Assembly: GCA_037013685.1 (NCBI GenBank)
Contig: CM072894.1
Coordinates: 29,821,529 to 29,885,528, forward strand
Direction: 5' to 3'
Length of the DNA: 64,000 nt
Source: Acridotheres tristis
Lineage: Eukaryota; Chordata; Aves; Passeriformes; Sturnidae
Translations under genes and position numbers: made by a program
Shown: positions 1 through 13,100 of the stretch, in pieces
How positions within the stretch are numbered: position 1 is the first letter of the stretch
How the letters are laid out: every line of letters begins with the position of its first letter
Notes under the pieces: model-generated
Database searches by the model: none
Told to the model about the DNA's origin: nothing
Seen by the model: the letters and a program-made list of their open reading frames with translations, nothing else

Positions 1-2563
1 ATTCAGAGGAATTACAGCTCTATACTTCATTTAATGCACTGAAGATGATACAACTTCAGTAGAGCTGGGACAAATTGCAAATTTTTTGGAAGAAAAAATC
101 CAGCCAAATACTTATAAGCTTTACCAACCAGATTTCCAATCTCACACTAAGTTCATTGGGCTCTCCTGGTCTAATATTGGAACTGGTGTGACTTGTGGAG
201 ATATCTGCAAGCAGAAATCAGTGTTGAAATCAGATGGGCAGAAATGGAGATACAGTCATCTCTGTCCTTTCTCCATTCTTTAACCTATTAGCAAGGAACA
301 AGTGAATGTGGATCTTGGCATCTGTTCTGGATTTAGTTTTTAGCAGTTAGGTGCTCTTTAAAGACATTTTATTGCTAATATTTACTCAAGAAATTTTTGG
401 GGCAACTGCAGAAAAATTCCCATAGTTCATTGAAGGGAAATAAGAAGAAATAGGAGATTGACCAGGTTGGTGGCAGAGAAGGACAACAACCACCACAGTC
501 ATCATCCCAGGTTTCTCCTGGATACCCAGGCAGTAAATCAGAGCACTGGGTTTTTATTGCAAGCATTTTAAAGCACTGTGTGTATGAAAGAAGTGAAAGC
601 AAAGCAGGTCAGCAATTCACTGTCAGGCCTGACTGTCCTTCCCACCCCCCTGTATAAACCAGGATCACTCTGGAGAAGGATTTACTTAGTTTTACATTTT
701 TTATGCATGGAGGATATGATTCTGCAGTGTACACCCTCTTTTGAATTTTAATTTCTATAATTAATTATTAAGTAAAACCAATAACCTGGGAGAAAGTGAT
801 ACAGCCTTATTATCTCATCATTTGTTAATGGTGTTAAATAATTGGCAAAGAGTATCTACCTGCTCTTTGATAAATATGTACTGTAGCTAATTAACTCAGG
901 TAAAACAGAGAGTATCCCACAGACATCTGGCCTTCAACCTCACATGTCCAATCCATAATTCTTTTGTTCATTAAAAAAACCCTCTAAAAATGCTAAGGTA
1001 CACGTCATCCCTCTGGATTCTGAAGGTCCTCTCCAAATAAGTGCTGAAGTAGATCTACAATTTCAAGAGAATTAATTTTAAACTGGTTATGTTATTTACA
1101 AAAACATAATTTCTGCAATTTCCTCTAAGCTTTTACATCAACATTAAAAGCTTAGGATTAGTAAAGCCTGTTCTTTGAAAAAAAAAATTTTTTTAAAAAA
1201 GGTACCATCAATGACTTTCCTCTAGGCTTTCAGTAGTATCAGCAGCTTTTTCAGGGCAAAATACAATTTTAAGAACTCAGAATCTTCTTTTTGCTGGGAT
1301 TTTAAAATTTAACTCCCTTCTAAAATGCATTTTTTTATTTAAACCACTACCTTGAGGGCCTGCAAACCTGCAGGCACAAATTTATCCCATTATAAGCAGA
1401 GTTTAGAATTTGAATATACTGCTTCTCTTTAGAATATGTAAAGGCTTAACTAGATGGCATAATCTACCCTTCTCTTTTATGAAAAAAAAAATCAAAAATT
1501 GAACAGAATTACATTACTCCAAGCCTCCTTTGTGCTCTACACATATTACTGATATAATTTTCTGCCAGAGATATTAATCATTTTGAGAAATTTATCTCTT
1601 GGAAAGCTCCGGTTACAGCAGCCCAAATTGCATTTTCCAAGATTAAATGACGAACTAGCTTTTTCCCTGGTTAGGCTGCACAATTTGCATGTCAAGTGAG
1701 ATTATCCTCATGATTTTACAGTTACTCAGCTCATCTCAGCTTGCTGCAGGTGATGTCAAAGTTTTACTTTTTCACACTATGCAGCATTTGAAGCAAGACA
1801 GCAAACACTAAAAGCCCATCCAATATAACTGTGACAAATCTTTTTGTTTGGCTTAGTCTTACAAAAGACAAAACTTGCATGGGATGACTTTTCATAACAT
1901 CTGAATTTCCCTGGAAATAATTTTCATGAATGCTGCAGAAGTTATGTTAAACTGGAACCATACTGATTGGTTCATATTTTCCTCTTTTATTTACACCAGC
2001 TAGAGATGCATTGCTCTTCAATGATACATGGCTGTTAAAATGGTCTCAGCGGGGTTTCTTTTGCCTTTGTTAGATTATTCTCTGCTAGCAAAAAAATAAA
2101 TAACAAAGATAACTTTGTCATTTTTTTCCTTTTCCTCTCCCAGCCTGCTCAGGCAAAGGCCTGGAAGAGTGATCAGAGCTTGAAAACAGAATATAAAGGA
2201 CTATGGTATCTACAGCTGGGCGAAGATTTTACAGTGAAGTATTTCCTGAGCAGCAAATGTCAGCTCATAAACAGAAACACTCTGCAGCAGTTTGCCAGAT
2301 TTAGGGAAGCTTCATTCAGGGAAAGAAAAGCTCTTGCAGGGCTTCAGCGAGGAAGAGCCTGCAGACAGAGCTGTGCTGCTGGGAGCTGACAGGGAAGGAG
2401 AAAATGACAAGAAGGAAAAAAAGAGATGGACTCTCCTTAGGAAAGGGACAAAGGTGGGAGCATTGTTAAAAGTCTGCAAGAAACTGGCAAGGCAATGTCT
2501 GTGTGGGAAGTGTAAATGTTGGGACACACTGGGATGGAGCTGTGCTCTTCTTCTGAGCCCAAG
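1..2563. other. AT-rich intergenic sequence downstream of DPP10
   Basis: No gene, RNA or confident repeat is seen. There is a short A/T run at about 1179-1200. The open frames are short, start at arbitrary ATGs and have no conserved motif. Confidence 0.7.
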
Positions 2564-2710
2564 GAATCTCAAAATCACAAAACAGATTGGGTTGGAAGGG
2601 AACTTCAAAAATTCCAGTTCCAAACCCCCTGCCATGGGCAGAGACATCTTACACTGGATAATATTGCTCAAAGCCCCATCCAACCTGACCTTGAACACCA
2701 GCTCACCCAC
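2564..2710 (-). mobile_element. CR1 LINE fragment, 3' tail
   Basis: The plus strand reads as the reverse complement of the avian CR1 3' end: GGGTTGGAAGGGAACTTC, then CCCCCTGCCATGGGCAGAGA, then CAAAGCCCCATCCAACCTGA and CTTGAACACC. This order is typical of 5'-truncated CR1 copies in birds. The element therefore lies on the minus strand with its 3' end near 2564. It is diverged, and its boundaries are approximate. Confidence 0.88.
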
Positions 2711-3044
2711 AGCATTTTTCTCACTCTGAGCTGAACACAAATTTATTTTCTGCCAGCTGTTCTTGTGCGAGCTTCAAAAAGATGTCTCAGCAGCAGCAGC
2801 AGCCACTTTTTTCTTTATTTTAATTCATTTATTTTCACTTCCCAACATGAAATGGCCATGAAACAGGGGAAGGGTTGATCTGGAACCAGCAGGAAAGTGC
2901 CAGGAGGTCACACCCAGCTCAAGGACTGTGCCCACTCCCCTGGCTGCTCACATTCCCTGTGCCTTCCCGAGTGGCTCCACTCTAAATACGTGTAATGGGG
3001 TAACTGCACCATTTAATTAAAGGCTTGTCTTCGTTTTCTTTTGC

Positions 3045-3590
3045 CTTTACTCAGAGTCAGGATTAAAAACACGAAGGAGATTAATTTCTTGTATTTGGGC
3101 TTGCTTGTTTATTAAATTTTATCTAAAGTACAGAGAGTTCTGCAACACTTCTAGCTACCAGCTAAGAGCGAGCAAGATAGAGATGAATCTTGCTAGGTAC
3201 AAGGTCTTTTAAAACTAAACAGTCCAATAAAGAACTAACACCTACATAATTTATACTTTTGACCCAAGTAACCAAATACCTGTGACCTGCAGTGCAGCAC
3301 TGACTGTCCAACCAGAAACTACTACCTAAAATCATGAAGAAGACAGAAAAACACCCAAGAACCTCCATCTTGTCCCATACCTATTACTAAAATTTTAAAA
3401 CCCCCAAATTCAAAACCCTTCACTATGTGAAATTACACATTTCTATTCCCACTACACACCTGTGACTCTAACTGCATCACCTAAATTTGGAAGCCTTCTC
3501 CAAGGCCTCAAGTCAAAAGCAGTGTTCTCTTGGGGGTCAGTGTGAAAAAGCACAGAAAGCACAAAATTCCCAGGCTTCAGGGTTCCAACA
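3045..3590 (-). mobile_element. LTR (probable solo LTR) of an avian endogenous retrovirus
   Basis: On the minus strand this block has a TATAAAT box (3255-3249), an AATAAA signal about 140 nt downstream (3113-3108) and a short AT-rich tail, the compact TATA-to-poly(A) layout of a retroviral LTR. Stretches such as GGGACAAGATGGAGG and TTGAATTTGGGGGTTTTAAA resemble passerine LTR sequence I recall; this is memory, not a search. A start near TGTTGGAACC (about 3580) is possible. I see no adjacent gag, pol or env coding, so a solo LTR is likely. No clear target-site duplication was found and the ends are approximate. Confidence 0.65.
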
Positions 3591-5038
3591 AGTATGGAAA
3601 ATCAAAAAAATGGTGCTATTTTCCTGGCTTCTCATGTTCTTGCTTGTGCACTCAGAATTGAAAACAAAAGAAAACATAATAAAATAGATGGGCAGATTGT
3701 CCATGGTATCTGTTTCCTCTAATGCAGTCTATATTACTTTGAAAAGTCTTCCTTCATATCACTCAGGCAATGTAATTACCCATTTCCGTATGAACACGGA
3801 TGTTCCTTAACAACATTATTTTGTTTTCTTTGTAGCTCAGGCTCTTTCAAGATCAAAGGGAATTTAAGTGCAATTAGGTCAGAATTGGAGCACTGAAACC
3901 CAGCAAAACCCCACCAAAAATCAAAGAAATACAGGTAAAATGATGCAGGGGCCAGAGCTCCATGTGCTGTTCTGCACTGAACCCAAAACTTTTGCAACAA
4001 GATGCTGCTTGATATCACTGAAAATTCATGGCACAGAACCTGTGTGGTCTCAAAGAGGAGATTTATTCAGCCTAATTTAGGTGGGATTTTTTAAGTATTC
4101 TATTTTTCTATCAGCTACATCAAAGAGTAAATTTGCTTCTCAGCCTTCCCTCGCTCATAAAAATGAGAGGCCTTCTTGCAAATTTGAGAGTCCTACATAC
4201 ACTAAAAACATATCTTATGGTAAATGTCAGCTAAGGAGAAATACTCTTCTGTAGGGTTTGCTTTTTTTACCTTGGAATGAAATTACTATTATTATTTTTA
4301 AATATCCAGTTATGCTCTAATCAGAATTAAAAAAGCTCATGGTATTTCTTATTACCCCTGTAGTTTGCCAGCAATAGGAAAACCTGTCACTGTCAACCTT
4401 TGAATGTTTCTGTGCATATAAAACCATCTTGATTAACCTGGCACACCAGAAGTCCTGGAAGATTCTAGACTTGATCATAAATAGTTTATTTATAGCCAAA
4501 GTATTTTGAGACCCTAGTTTATTTATTTATTTATTTAAAAACAACACAAGGTTTTTTGAAGTCTGCTTTACTTCCTGCAATAGATGCAGTATAAGTCCAT
4601 ACTTACAGGCTTCCAATAGACTGAGAGCTATTTCTGAAGTCATTTGGTGTTTTGAGTCCATTTCATAAAGGATTTGCATATCTTTTAAGTATAAACAGAA
4701 AATTGTCTCTAGAGGCACAAAATCTCAGAAAGACTATAATGAATACATGAAAAGCATCTGCACACTAATACAATCCTATTCTTACTTTTTGTCTTATGAG
4801 AAGGCAGCTATTTATTGCAACCAGTTTTGGCCCCTGTTGGTAAGTGCAGGAAATAGATGCACTGTCAGCACCACACAAAAGAAAGCTTATCAAGTCCTGG
4901 TTTTATCTGAATTACTTACATGATGAAAAACTTGAAAATCTTTCAGAAAGCTGCCAAAGGTTCACAATTTACTTAAATGGAAATTCTTCTTTCTTTTCTT
5001 CCCTGTTCCTTCTAGTCTTTAGTGTGACATCCTTAACA
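3591..5038. other. intergenic, nothing recognised
   Basis: AT-rich sequence between the LTR and the GGGAA array, with a small (ATTT)n tract at 4518-4536. No supported gene. Confidence 0.7.
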
Positions 5039-5270
5039 GGGAAGGGAAGGGAAGGGAAGGGAAGGGAAGGGAAGGGAAGGGAAGGGAAGGGAAGGGAAGG
5101 GAAGGGAAGGGAAGGGAAGGGAAGGGAAGGGAAGGGAAGGGAAGGGAAGGGAAGGGAAGGGAAGGGAAGGGAAGGGAAGGGAAGGGAAGGGAAGGGAAGG
5201 GAAGGGAAGGGAAGGGAAGGGAAGGGAAGGGAAGGGAAGGGAAGGGAAGGGAAGGGAAGGGAAGGGAAGG
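5039..5270 (+). repeat. (GGGAA)n microsatellite, about 46 perfect copies
   Basis: An uninterrupted 232-bp pentanucleotide array with no visible impurity, giving one purine-only strand from 5038 to 5270. Open frames across it on both strands (Gly-Lys-Gly-Arg-Glu or Ser-Leu-Pro-Phe-Pro repeats) are artefacts of the repeat. The true length may differ, because such arrays are prone to polymorphism and assembly error. Confidence 0.98.
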
Positions 5271-5307
5271 TTGATAGGGATGATAGGGATAATAGGGATG
5301 ATAGGAC
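5271..5307 (+). repeat. degenerate 9-bp repeat flanking the GGGAA array
   Basis: About four imperfect copies of GATAGGGAT follow the pentamer array directly. The shared GGGA core suggests the two arrays are related by replication slippage. Confidence 0.8.
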
Positions 5308-8300
5308 TATATATTTCTTGTGAAAAATACTGCCTGGGGGAAATAAGCAACCTGGAAAGTGATGCTCAGGACATATTAGTGACTGTAATAATAATGAGTA
5401 TATATTTTGGTGGCTGACTCATTCTGAATGAAGCTCTCTGTAATATTGTCCTGAGTAAACACAATGTCAACTATATTTAGGGCAAAAGCTCTCCATATTT
5501 TTTGCCCATCCCTGAAGTAAAAAGGTTAAAAAAATCAGATGAAACTTCCCCATTAAAACAGCATTTCTAGGAAACATCTTTCACCAAGCAGGAACACCAC
5601 TGAAAATTTCCATTCTCAATATGTCCTCATAAATGCAAACCAAACATCACCTGTCCTGTTCTCAAGAATGAGTTGCTAGTCATAAATACATGTCTTGAGA
5701 AAATGCTTAACAAAGAAAAAGCACATTGAATCTTCCAAAAAAACCTTTTAAAAGCAACAGTAAAAAAGGTGAAAAACTGTACAGAAAATTCAAAGCAAAA
5801 ATAGAAAAGCACTGAACTTGGGGTCAGAGGGATTCCTAGAGGTGCAAGGGAGGCTGTGCTGCCCCTCATCTGCTAAGGACAGATGTTTGTCTCACCTGAC
5901 ATCTCCAGTAATAAAAAGTAAAGAATTTTTTGGGTTTTTTAACTGCTAACCATGCTCAGTATTAAAAAAATCTATTTAAAGCCTAACCTAAATCTCACTT
6001 GCTGAAAATTAATCCTGTTATCCCTTATACTGTTCTAAGTAGATATGGAAGATAATTTATTACCTTTTCTTGGCAATAACTCCGAAATGGCTCTAATTAT
6101 ACCACATATGCTTTTTTATGGTTATAATTTTAAATAAATCAGGTAATTGAAAGGTTAACTATTGTGTGAAAATTATCACAGCTTACATAAAATAGAGATA
6201 ATGAATCCTACTCCTGAAAATTATACATACAAAATATGAAATGATGTTAATAACTTTTTTAGTTTAATTAATTATCAAGAAGGATAATCACAGTGGATTT
6301 ACCTTGCAATTGCAGTATTATTCCCATATATTTACAGCTGAGTGATTCAAAGTTAGTGGGACACAGGGCAACAACTGAGTCAAGATAAGATAAATATGGT
6401 TAAGGAAAAAGGCTCTAAAAACAATTCCTGAACTTAAAAGTACTCTGTGAAAATGTGAGTAATGCTTAGTTTGCATATCTGCATGTTATGATGATTTTGA
6501 GTAAGAAAGCTACTTAAGCACATTGACTAATACGAGGCTGGTGCTTGAATACTTCCCTGGGCTGTGCAAATCTGTAAAAATTACTTTCCCCGTTTCTGAG
6601 TGGAAAGCTGCAGTAGATTCATAAAGCCTGAATGCTGAGGATCTTTGGGGAGCAGAAGGTAATGAAATAACTCCTGGAGCTCCCTGCCTTGCTCCAGGGT
6701 GACTTCCCAGCCTCAGCACTCAGCTCCAGCTCCCACCTCCTTCTCAGGTGCTTTGAGTATGCTTTGCTTTGTGTATGACCATAACACCAAAATCTAACAC
6801 GACCACAACAACAACCGTATGGAATTTATTCTAAAACTTGCAGAGAACTGCAACAACCACATGGACATTTACCCACCTTGTTTAAAAATCAGGTATCCCT
6901 GTCTCTCTTCTGCCCTGGGAGAGGAGGTGTGGGAAATAAGAATCTTTTTTACCTTTTTAAAATTTTGTTGAAATTGTTAAATCTGCTCAGCAAAAGGTAG
7001 GAATTACTCCTTTCCTAGCCTGCCACTGGTTGTGCACAGCAGTCACAGCCTGTGCACAGGAGAGATCTCTGCTCTGTGGCTGCTGCAGGACTGCACTCTG
7101 AAATAGGATCAAGCCTTCCTTTTTCTCCTTCAGCCCCTCTGTTTCCCACAGATCCCTAGAGAAAAATGTTGTGTTTGGAACTGCAGGGAGTGCAATTGTT
7201 TAAAGCTGCTCTTGAAAGTGCTGTGCATTCTCATGTACAACCACTCTAAAGCAGGTTGCTAAATCCAAACGATTCAAGTTACATTTTGTTTATTGAAAAA
7301 GCCATTAATTTATTACTTCCCCATTAGTGCACTGGGAAAATGAATTACATTCACTTTTACAATTACCTTAGATTTTTTAGGTATGATGAAGCAAATTGCA
7401 TGAGGCCAAATGGTGACTTTTCCATCTGAGCATCAAAAATGGAAAAGGACAATGGAGACAAAATTTGCTCAAATTCCTCACCAGCTGGAAGCAAGTGGCA
7501 CAGCTTTTTCTGGGTAGATAAAAGAGAAATATGTAATGAGAAATTGAAGAAGAATCTGTGCTAGACTCCAGCAAAGAGCTCTGACTCCCACAGACTGACA
7601 ATATAGATTTTGTGTAGTTCTGCCAAAATCAAGGACACATCAAAGGGAAATTCTTCAGATTGCTATTCTAATGATAAAGGTCTGTAATTGGCCTTTAGCA
7701 GTACTGTCTATTATTTATGCCTACTTATCTATTTCTATTGTTATAGCACATTAGGCAAATGCCCAGAGTAGATTTTTAGTATGAGATATAAGTCTAAAGA
7801 CTTTTTTGTACAAATACAAATAGATATACATGCATATATATGTATGCACACACCCCTACAGCTGAATAAAGACTGTTTCACAGGAAGTTGACATTATTTT
7901 CCAAGCAGAGACTGGAAAGGAATATGAGAAAGATCCCAGAATGTGAGAAGAAATGTATCCCAGAAATTCAGCTGCTTTAAAGTACATGTACTGCTGAGAA
8001 GGAAAAGAAAAAAAAAAAGTGGAGGAACAGTTTTCATCAAAAGCCTTAAGCTTTCTTTCCTTGATACTCAAACACATTGATTGCAGCTGTCCAGGATTAT
8101 GAGCAACAAAAAAAATTTGAATCAACAGCACTAAGATGGGAGAAAACATTTGGTGAAATAGTGAATTTCTGTACATTTCTGAACTGCAAAGCAAATAATT
8201 TCACAAGCACAATGCCTGGCTTCATCCTATGCCCTGAAGATCTGAATCTCACCATTGATTTGCTGCCCAGCCTGCATTTCCTCCTTGGCCTGTTGACCCC

Positions 8301-9984
8301 TCCCCTGTGTATATCATCCTATTCTTTATGCAAAAAGTCAATATTTAGCTTAAGGGTGTGCAGAGACCAACTCTAACAGAGACAATAAAGGCTGACAGAT
8401 TCTAATGTATAAAGTACATTCTATAGAAACACCAAGTGACAGGTTTGACATATGTATAATATTTTTATTCTGCTTAAGGCTTGTGTAACATCTTTGATAC
8501 CACTTCATTTGTGTTCTGCCTGTTGCACAGGAGAGAATCTGACCTTACTGGAAGACCAAATGGTCTCCTAGCCCCAGGACACAACAGGAATATTTCTTCT
8601 GACCTCCCAGGCCATAGATCAGGCTCAGAGGTTTCTATGCTGCAGGATAATAAAAGGTGGCTCTCTCTAGGTTTGCTTTGTGATTAAGGTTTGATGATGC
8701 TGGGCTGGCTGGCACCAGTTCTTCCATATTTAATGCTGAGATGAAGCAGAGGAAAAAATTACTGATTGCTTCATGGTTATGGTAAAAAAGACAAAACCCT
8801 GAAGCTCTTGGAGAGCTATGGAGGGTAAATATGGTTAAAATAGAGGGAAGTGAGGAGAAAGCTGGAAATATCTGTGTTCTCTTCCCATTGTCTTCCTATC
8901 CTTAGACCTGAGTGGAGCCTCATTGCAGCTGCAGAAGTTTACTTGCTGGAGATATTTCTGCTGGCAGAACAAGGGCTAAATTCCTCATGGATCTTTGGAA
9001 GCAATGCCCCCTCTTTAATTTCAAGATCTGTACTCAGATACTTCTGTGTCTGCTACTGATATTTAGTGATAACTCTTTAATACATGATTAGTTAATTTAA
9101 TGCTTCTTTTCTTTGCACACCCTCAGATAAATTTGGCTTTGTTTTGTGCTTGTTTTCACTGGAAGAAATCCTGGCCCAGAGCCTTCATGGCAGAAACTCC
9201 ACCATGAGAGGAGTCTGTGCTGGCAGAAGTGAGGGGCTGCTTCTGCCAAGGAAGTACTGGGAGGGCAGAGCTGCTCACAGGAATATCTAAGGAATTCAAG
9301 GCTTGACAGGACCATAAAATCTCCAAAAATTACCTTCTCTGTGAGACTAACTACGACACAGCAGCTATGTATTGAGCACAATAACTTGCTTTTGGTCAAA
9401 ACTTGGTTAATGTACTGTTCCTGGAAGTTATCCAGCTGTCATCTGAGGAGATGGGAGGCTCTGGTACCCACCACCACCTGTGAACAGCTGTTCTGATGGT
9501 AATTCTCTCCACACACATTCCATTATTTTTCCTCTTCTCACTCTCCACCCCTACAAACACCCAACTCCACCCCTCAACCCTGCCCCTTTTAGCTAATTTA
9601 GAGGTTTTCACCCCTGAAAAATGTATAATTTATGTCTCACCAATAAATGTAGGTTCTTTTTCTGCCTTTCACTACCAAGTTAAGGGCAGGGTTGTACACT
9701 ACAACAGATTGGGTTCTTGTCTTTTGCTGCCAGACTTTGCAAATAATATCTTTGTGGCTCTTCTGTGCCACCTCCCCATTCTTTAGCAATGTTTAAAAAA
9801 TGTGGGCCATATTCATGAGGATGTGTAGTTTATCCTGAGAATGGAGCTGAGAAAGGCTCTGACCAGGCCAGCTGTGTGCTCTGATTCACTGCAGTCTCCT
9901 GGCTGCCTTGAAAAATGTGAGTACTCATCTTCCCCTATGCAAAGCCAGCAGGTTCTGCAGGAGCAGGAGGGCAGCTTGGAGACA
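5308..9984. other. intergenic, nothing recognised
   Basis: AT-rich non-coding sequence with scattered chance ORFs of at most about 112 codons. A TA/CA-rich stretch lies near 7810-7855. Confidence 0.7.
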
Positions 9985-10100
9985 CACTCTTACATAGCAT
10001 TTCAGAGATTTAAAAATCATTACTATATCTCCCTAGAGTTCTGTGCAGCTCCACCTTCTCCATGCTGAGCACTTCTGCCTCCTGCTGCCATTCATAAACC
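9985..10100 (-). mobile_element. ancient CR1/L3-like LINE fossil fragment
   Basis: Read on the minus strand, CTCAGCATGGAGAAGGTGGA followed by CTAGGGAGATATAGTAATGA resembles the conserved CR1/L3 segment encoding L-F-S-L-E-K-R-R-L-R-G-D-x-I near the end of ORF2, which precedes an F-x-x-L-K stretch (here TTTTTAAATCTCTGAAA). It is highly decayed, with no open frame, and identified by eye only. Confidence 0.55.
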
Positions 10101-13100
10101 CGTGATCACTTGTTTGGGATTACTGAGGTTTTACATGGACAAAATGCCTTTCCCTGTCTTAATTTGATGCTCCAAGCTATTAGGCAAATTATTACATCCC
10201 TTCTCACCCAGGGTGATTCCCAATGCTTATACCAAACCATCCAGGTCATGCTGCTATAAATTTAGAAAATATATGAGGTTTCATACAGTTATTGAGTCCG
10301 GTTACTGTCCAAAACTCTCTTGGGGTCTGAGTAAGGTAATAACACAAATTAGAAAGACAGATTCTAAATTGTTATCTCTCAAGTTCTGAAATAATTTTTA
10401 ATCCCTTTTTTTTTTTTTTTAAGGCAATTTCTCTAACTGGCTGTAGAACAGAATTTCCATCTTGAAGGTGTCTAGTTCCTTGCCAAGACTTTTTCCTGTC
10501 AATATAGTAAAAATGAATTTAAAAAAAAAAAAGAAAAGAAGAGGGATTACACATAATATAGTTTTCTCAGCAGAGGCAAAAGCACCAAATGCCTATAAAA
10601 AACGCAGGTAAATAAAGATAAATGGTGGCTTGGGACTTCTCCAAGTGGATGATTCATCATCTGCCTGCTTCTCTGAGATATGTTTGATGCTAACAATATT
10701 TATGCAATATACCCAGGTTTGGACATGGCACCACCTGCCACGAAAGAATTAAGCACCTTCCTGCTCCACTTGAGAACTCTAAGATGTATTATTAGCTGTT
10801 GTTACTGCATTAAATTGGCAGAAAATGAGTCTTTTCCTATATGATTATACATCAGCCTCAATAATTTATTTTTACTGATGTAAAATTCTAGCACTTCCTA
10901 ATCTTTTAACTGCACCTGTCCTAGGATTTTTTTTTTATTATTCATTCAATGCCTCACATAAAAAAAAAATGTGATGCCAGGTCATTGGGGAAGGGACCAT
11001 GAGAAAGAATGAGGACAGTATGAAGTAGTGGCTCTACAATCTGAACTAACATTTTCTTACTTATGGCACTGATGAGTCAAGTGTAAACTGCTGATGAAAA
11101 AAAAATCTAAAAGGTGCACTGAAAGGTTTTGATCCAACACACTCCACCAGCTGCAAACACAAATTTTAGTGTCTTTCTTGACTGACATAAAATTATGTGC
11201 AAGGAATGTTCAAGCAATTCATACCATCTGGATCAGACTAAATAACTGAAATGAGATTTTCATGAATGCAAGTTAGGGCTGCATCCCTTTGCATATTGCT
11301 GATACATAAGAATGCTCCTCCTGGGCCAGAGCAGAAAGTTCAGTATCCTGTTGCTGAGAAATGCTTTTCACAGGTACTCTGTAAGTGCAGACAAAAGAAT
11401 TAGAGTTATCACCTACTTAAAGCTTCTGGAGATTGTGTTTAAGTGTTGGTATGAAAGATGCCAAACCACCATGGCTATGGCTGTGTAAGGCTGCAGCAGT
11501 GGGAAAACTGAGAGGCAGAAAAGGTTTTAAACACTAAAACCCAGTGTATTGCAGCAGACCACAGTGCCAGTGCGGGTCTGTAGGAGCAGAGGTGCTGCGG
11601 TGTGAGGAGGATGCTCAGACTGACAAGGACACAAACACTGTGTTTGGGTGAACCTGGCTCCTGGATGAAAAAATGTTTATTTGCCTGGGCTGCTGTGGGA
11701 CCTGGCTCCACACCTTTGCTCAGCCCCCTCCTCCTCAGAGCAGGGACTTCACCCCACAGAACCTGGGATGTGCAACCTGGACATCACTTGGGATGGGCAC
11801 TCGTGGTTTCCCAGACCACAAAGAGCTCAGAGACTTGCCAAGGAAATCCCCTCTCTTCCACAGCACAGTTAAGCCAGAGCTATCACAGGAAAGAAGGAGA
11901 ATGCCCAGATCATTATGGCCTTGGGGCAGGCAGAATCAGTCCCTTCAGGAGCAGAGCCCTGTTTCTGTCACCTTCCATCCCAGCCTGGCTGCTCCTCGCT
12001 GCTCTCCCAGGTCTCACTGAACCTGGAGAAAAGGTCACACGTTCTGTACAACACCCTGGGTTTCTGCTACTTCAGGAGTATTTTGTAGCTGCTCCCAGAC
12101 TTCATACAACACAATTTTTCAGTGCTGCAAAGAATGCAAGTTTTGCTGGTTTAGAGATAGGGCACTCAGCCTACAGCAGGTGTGGGTGGGATCAGACCTA
12201 TTGATTGATATTCACATTCTTCAACATTTGGCCAGAAGGAATCATTTTAATTCCAATTATAGATAGAATATGCAATTTCATTCCAAATTTTAGAATTTCC
12301 TAAAATATTTTACTTTTAACAATTTGATATAGCCCAGAAGATGAGACTTCCAGTACTTGCTGGTCAAATATGAGAATATATTTGATTACTCTATTATCTC
12401 TCTCACCTGCCTTCTTTTAATTTTTCTATAATTTTTAAACTAAAATGATTTTTTTTTTAATTTAAACTCATTATTTTTCCAAACAAATCATGTTTTGGGG
12501 CTTCTAAACAATCTTTCCTTTGACTTTGAAAAAATATTTTTTGAGCCACATCTCCCAGTTTTTCTAAAGTTGCTCTTGGATCAATCTCCTGTCAGTTACC
12601 ACCTCTTCATTAGGCTCTGACTGGGTTTCCTGTTAAAGTCCTTAGTTCTAGTGAGCATCCTTCCAGCTCAATTTGTTGGGTGTCAGCACCCTCAAATCAA
12701 GCTCCTTTTGAACAGCTCAGTGATAACTCCTGTCTGCTTCAGCTGGCATCAGCCTCTGAGCCCATTCAAATGCACCAGTGGAGGGTCCCTCTCCCATATC
12801 TACTTCTTCCTACTCTGAAATTGAAGCATTTTGTTCAGTGGAGCTTGAAGAGTGGTGTTTAATCACACCAGACACATCTGTGTTTCCATATTAACAATTC
12901 AATATTCCCCAATGCCTCTCTAAGGACATGAGCCCTCCAAGAGGAGCTGACTGTAAAGTGTAGCCAAGGCACCCTGCTGGCATCAGCCACTGAATTTCAT
13001 GAGTGTTGATACAGGTCCCAAGTCCTTCCATGTTTTACCATTACAGCTATATCCAGTTTCTTATCCCAAAACAAGCAATTGGGGAAAGCAATCATTTCTG

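Noticed and set aside
2788..2802. (CAG)5 run
   Set aside because: Only five copies, not in coding sequence, and unremarkable.
4844..5350. 159-codon plus-strand and 105-codon minus-strand frames of Gly-Lys-Gly-Arg-Glu or Ser-Leu-Pro-Phe-Pro repeats
   Set aside because: They are produced by the pentanucleotide array, which is open in several frames because its unit contains no stop codons.
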